Origin: Streptomyces sp. CB03234
GTDB taxonomy: Bacteria; Actinomycetota; Actinomycetes; Streptomycetales; Streptomycetaceae
Direction of reading: 5' to 3'
Assembly (NCBI RefSeq): GCF_001905885.1
Contig: NZ_LIYH01000006.1
Span: 552,034 to 616,033, forward strand
DNA length: 64,000 nucleotides
The notes beneath the pieces were generated by a model that saw nothing but the letters and a program-made list of their open reading frames with translations, did not search any database and was not told where the DNA came from. The translations under genes and the position numbers were made by a program. Position 1 is the stretch's first letter; every line of letters begins with the position of its first letter. This document shows, one piece after another, positions 62,366 through 64,000 of this stretch.

Positions 62366-62483
62366 AGCGCCCACCCTTCTTCGACCTTCCCCAACCCCTC
62401 CGAACGCCAGTCTGCCAAGCTGACCACCAGCGCGCCGCAGTAGTACGAACCGTACGCACCAGTGCCTGGAGCAGCAGCCGATC

Positions 62484-63491
62484 ATGGACCTCGACGTCTA
62501 CGTCACCGCCCACCGCGCCGAGTGGGACCGTCTGGACCACCTACTGCGCCGGGGCAGCCACCTCACCGGGGCCGAGGCCGACGAACTGGTCGCTCTCTAC
62601 CAGCGCACCGCCACCCACCTCTCCCTGATCCAGTCCAGCGCCCCGGACCCCATGCTCACCGCCCGGCTCACCCAGCTGGTGGCCCGCGCACGCGCCACGG
62701 TCACAGGCACCCGGCGCGCCTCATGGCGAGACGCCGTCCGCTTCCTGACCGCCGGGTTCCCCGCGGCCGTCTATCGCTCACGCCACTGGTGGATCCCGAC
62801 GGCCGTCCTGTCCACGCTCCTGGCCGCCTTCATCGGCTGGTGGATCGGGACCCATCCCGAGGTGCAGGCGTCCATCGCGGCCCCCGAGGAACTCCGGCAG
62901 ATGACCCGCCCCGGCGGCGAGTACGAGACGTACTACTCCAGCCACCCGGCCGCCTCCTTCGCCGCCCAGGTCTGGACGAACAACGCGCAAGCAGCCGCCA
63001 TGTGCCTGGTCCTCGGCGCGTTCCTCTGCGTTCCCGTGCTGTGGATCCTCTTCCTCAACATGCTCAACCTGGGCGTCGGTCTCGGCCTGATGTCCTCGGC
63101 CGGCCGTCTCGACACCTTCCTGGGACTCGTACTCCCGCACGGCCTCCTCGAACTCACCGCCGTCTTCGTCGCCGCCGGCACCGGTCTCCGCCTCGGCTGG
63201 ACCCTCATCGACCCCGGCCCGTTGTCCCGCCGGACAGCCCTGGCCAAGCAGGGCCGCGCTGCCCTCGGCATGGCTCTCGGCCTGGCCCTGGTCCTCTTCG
63301 TGTCGGGAGTGATCGAGGGTTTCGTGACCCCCTCGGGCCTCCCGACCTGGGCCCGCATCAGCATCGGCATCGCAGCTGAGCTGGCATTTCTTGCGTACGT
63401 GTACGTCCTCGGCGGCCGCGCGGCCAGAGCCGGCGAAACCGGCGACGTCGAGTCCCCCGACCGCAGCGCCGAGCTGCCCACCGCCGCCTGA
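62484..63491 (+). CDS. Stage II sporulation protein M-like membrane protein
   Basis: This 335-residue membrane protein of the SpoIIM/DUF95 family has a soluble helical N-terminus (1-75), then about five or six helices (IPTAVLSTLLAAFIGWWIG; MCLVLGAFLCVPVLWILFLNMLNLGVG in part; MALGLALVLFVSGVIEGFV). LPHGLLELTAVFVAAGTGLRLG, cited as LPHGLLELTAVFVA, is the family signature. Bacillus SpoIIM works in engulfment; in Streptomyces the family is conserved beside RDD genes with unclear role. ATG at 62484. Confidence 0.88.
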   Translation: MDLDVYVTAHRAEWDRLDHLLRRGSHLTGAEADELVALYQRTATHLSLIQSSAPDPMLTARLTQLVARARATVTGTRRASWRDAVRFLTAGFPAAVYRSRHWWIPTAVLSTLLAAFIGWWIGTHPEVQASIAAPEELRQMTRPGGEYETYYSSHPAASFAAQVWTNNAQAAAMCLVLGAFLCVPVLWILFLNMLNLGVGLGLMSSAGRLDTFLGLVLPHGLLELTAVFVAAGTGLRLGWTLIDPGPLSRRTALAKQGRAALGMALGLALVLFVSGVIEGFVTPSGLPTWARISIGIAAELAFLAYVYVLGGRAARAGETGDVESPDRSAELPTAA

Positions 63492-63543
63492 TGTGCGTAC
63501 GACCCAGCTGACCTGCTAGTCTCCTCTTCGCCCACCAAAGCCG

Positions 63544-63572
63544 TTGACACGGTTGGTGTGGGGAGGTAGATT
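63544..63572 (+). promoter_or_regulatory. rRNA operon promoter 1
   Basis: TTGACA (63544-63549) and TAGATT (63567-63572) are separated by exactly 17 bases. This is a near-consensus housekeeping promoter placed at the start of the leader of an rRNA operon. Confidence 0.8.
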
Positions 63573-64000
63573 TGAACGGTTGCCTGGGACTGGACAGGTC
63601 CGAGCGCGAACGTTAGAGTCTCTCTCGCTCCGGTCGGAATTGATTTCGACGGAGTCAATCCGATTCATCATCCGAATCACAAACGCCGATTAGCTCGGCG
63701 AAAACGATTCTGATAAAGTCGGACCAGCCGAAAGGCAAAGGCCCTCCAACGGCCACCGGAAACTGAATCCGAACCGGAAACGGAACGGAAAAAGGATCTG
63801 GTAAGGTTGGAAACACGAAATACCGAAGGGAAGCGCCCGGAGGAAAGCCCCAGAGAGTGTCTCTGCGGGTGAGTACGAAGGAAGCGTCCGTTCCTTGAGA
63901 ACTCAACAGCGTGCCAAAAATCAACGCCAGATTAGTTGATGCCCCGTCCATCTTCGGATGGTCGAGGTTCCTTTGAAGAAAACACAGCGAGGACGCTGTG
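63573..64000 (+). ncRNA. Leader of a 16S-23S-5S rRNA operon (partial)
   Basis: The segment shows the conserved Streptomyces pre-16S leader: CCTTGAGAACTCAACAGCGT (63894-63913) and CAAAAATCAACGCCAG. A TTCG-loop hairpin lies at 63948-63961 (CCATC-TTCG-GATGG), and the processing stem CACAGCG-AGGA-CGCTGTG is at 63983-64000. The mature 16S sequence is not reached inside the window. These parts take part in antitermination and RNase III processing in known operons. Confidence 0.85.
63691..63719 (+). promoter_or_regulatory. rRNA operon downstream promoter(s)
   Basis: TTCTGATAAAGTCGGA (63708-63723) is the well-conserved -10 region (TAAAGT at 63714-63719) of Streptomyces rRNA promoters, with a poor -35 (TAGCTC). 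A related GATCTGGTAAGGTTGGA with TAAGGT at 63802-63807 is probably a third promoter. Confidence 0.65.

Overview
The window is a chromosomal segment of a Streptomyces (or very close relative). The G+C content is very high with strong third-position bias. GTG and TTG starts and GTGA/ATGA overlaps are common. WhiB, class-E-type sortase substrates, DUF397/DUF5753/DUF6879 proteins and F420 biosynthesis genes are present. From memory, the order purK-purE, acyl-CoA dehydrogenase, LCP genes, manC-type gene, fbiB-fbiA, whiB, DUF3499, manB, SIS, manA, ahcY matches the conserved actinobacterial core also found around S. coelicolor SCO3023-SCO3063 and Mycobacterium Rv3248c-Rv3277.

Layout. 1-0.8 kb: end of a STAS anti-anti-sigma gene and an RsbW-like ATP-binding gene. 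0.95-4.8 kb: four translationally coupled or closely spaced surface-protein genes, two of them with sortase signals (LPRTG, LADTG). 4.8-9.4 kb: POT peptide transporter, an OmpR-type two-component system, GtrA protein. 9.5-14.1 kb: purK-purE and two M19 dipeptidase paralogues, the second of which has lost most metal ligands. 14.1-17.2 kb: VOC protein, UDP-glucose dehydrogenase, acyl-CoA dehydrogenase.

17.1-22.6 kb: a decayed integrative element in the 3' end of the acyl-CoA dehydrogenase gene. It has 64-bp imperfect att repeats, a truncated tyrosine recombinase fused head-to-head to a broken DUF3987-like gene, and a surviving DUF397 / XRE-DUF5753 / DUF6879 regulatory set. 22.7-26.8 kb: small accessory genes (Cys-pair protein, GntR-like, Uma2, HTH protein, membrane proteins and a regulator fragment).

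26.9-41.7 kb: cell-envelope region with five LytR-CpsA-Psr (LCP) paralogues, a hotdog thioesterase, a GT2 glycosyltransferase, a TIGR03089 protein, a PGRP/amidase, a sugar-1-phosphate nucleotidyltransferase and a DNA glycosylase. 42.1-44.9 kb: fbiB-fbiA (coenzyme F420) and cysteine dioxygenase. 45.5 kb: whiB. 46.6-51.8 kb: large membrane glycosyltransferase coupled to a DUF5719 gene. 52.1-57.8 kb: zincin-like protein, DUF3499, manB, Trm112-like, SIS protein, manA. 57.8-63.5 kb: CDF cation transporter, ahcY, a conserved hypothetical gene, RDD protein, SpoIIM-like protein. 63.54-64.0 kb: promoters and leader of an rRNA operon whose 16S gene begins beyond the window.

Functionally, the mannose genes (manA, manB, manC-like) can supply GDP-mannose for mannosylation. 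The LCP enzymes are expected to attach glycopolymers to peptidoglycan, and the glycosyltransferases and amidase belong to the same envelope theme. The strongest surprises are the att site lying over the catalytic glutamate codon of an acyl-CoA dehydrogenase, the metal-ligand-deficient dipeptidase paralogue, and a dispersed composite intergenic repeat found around 12.4-12.7 kb and 28.8 kb.
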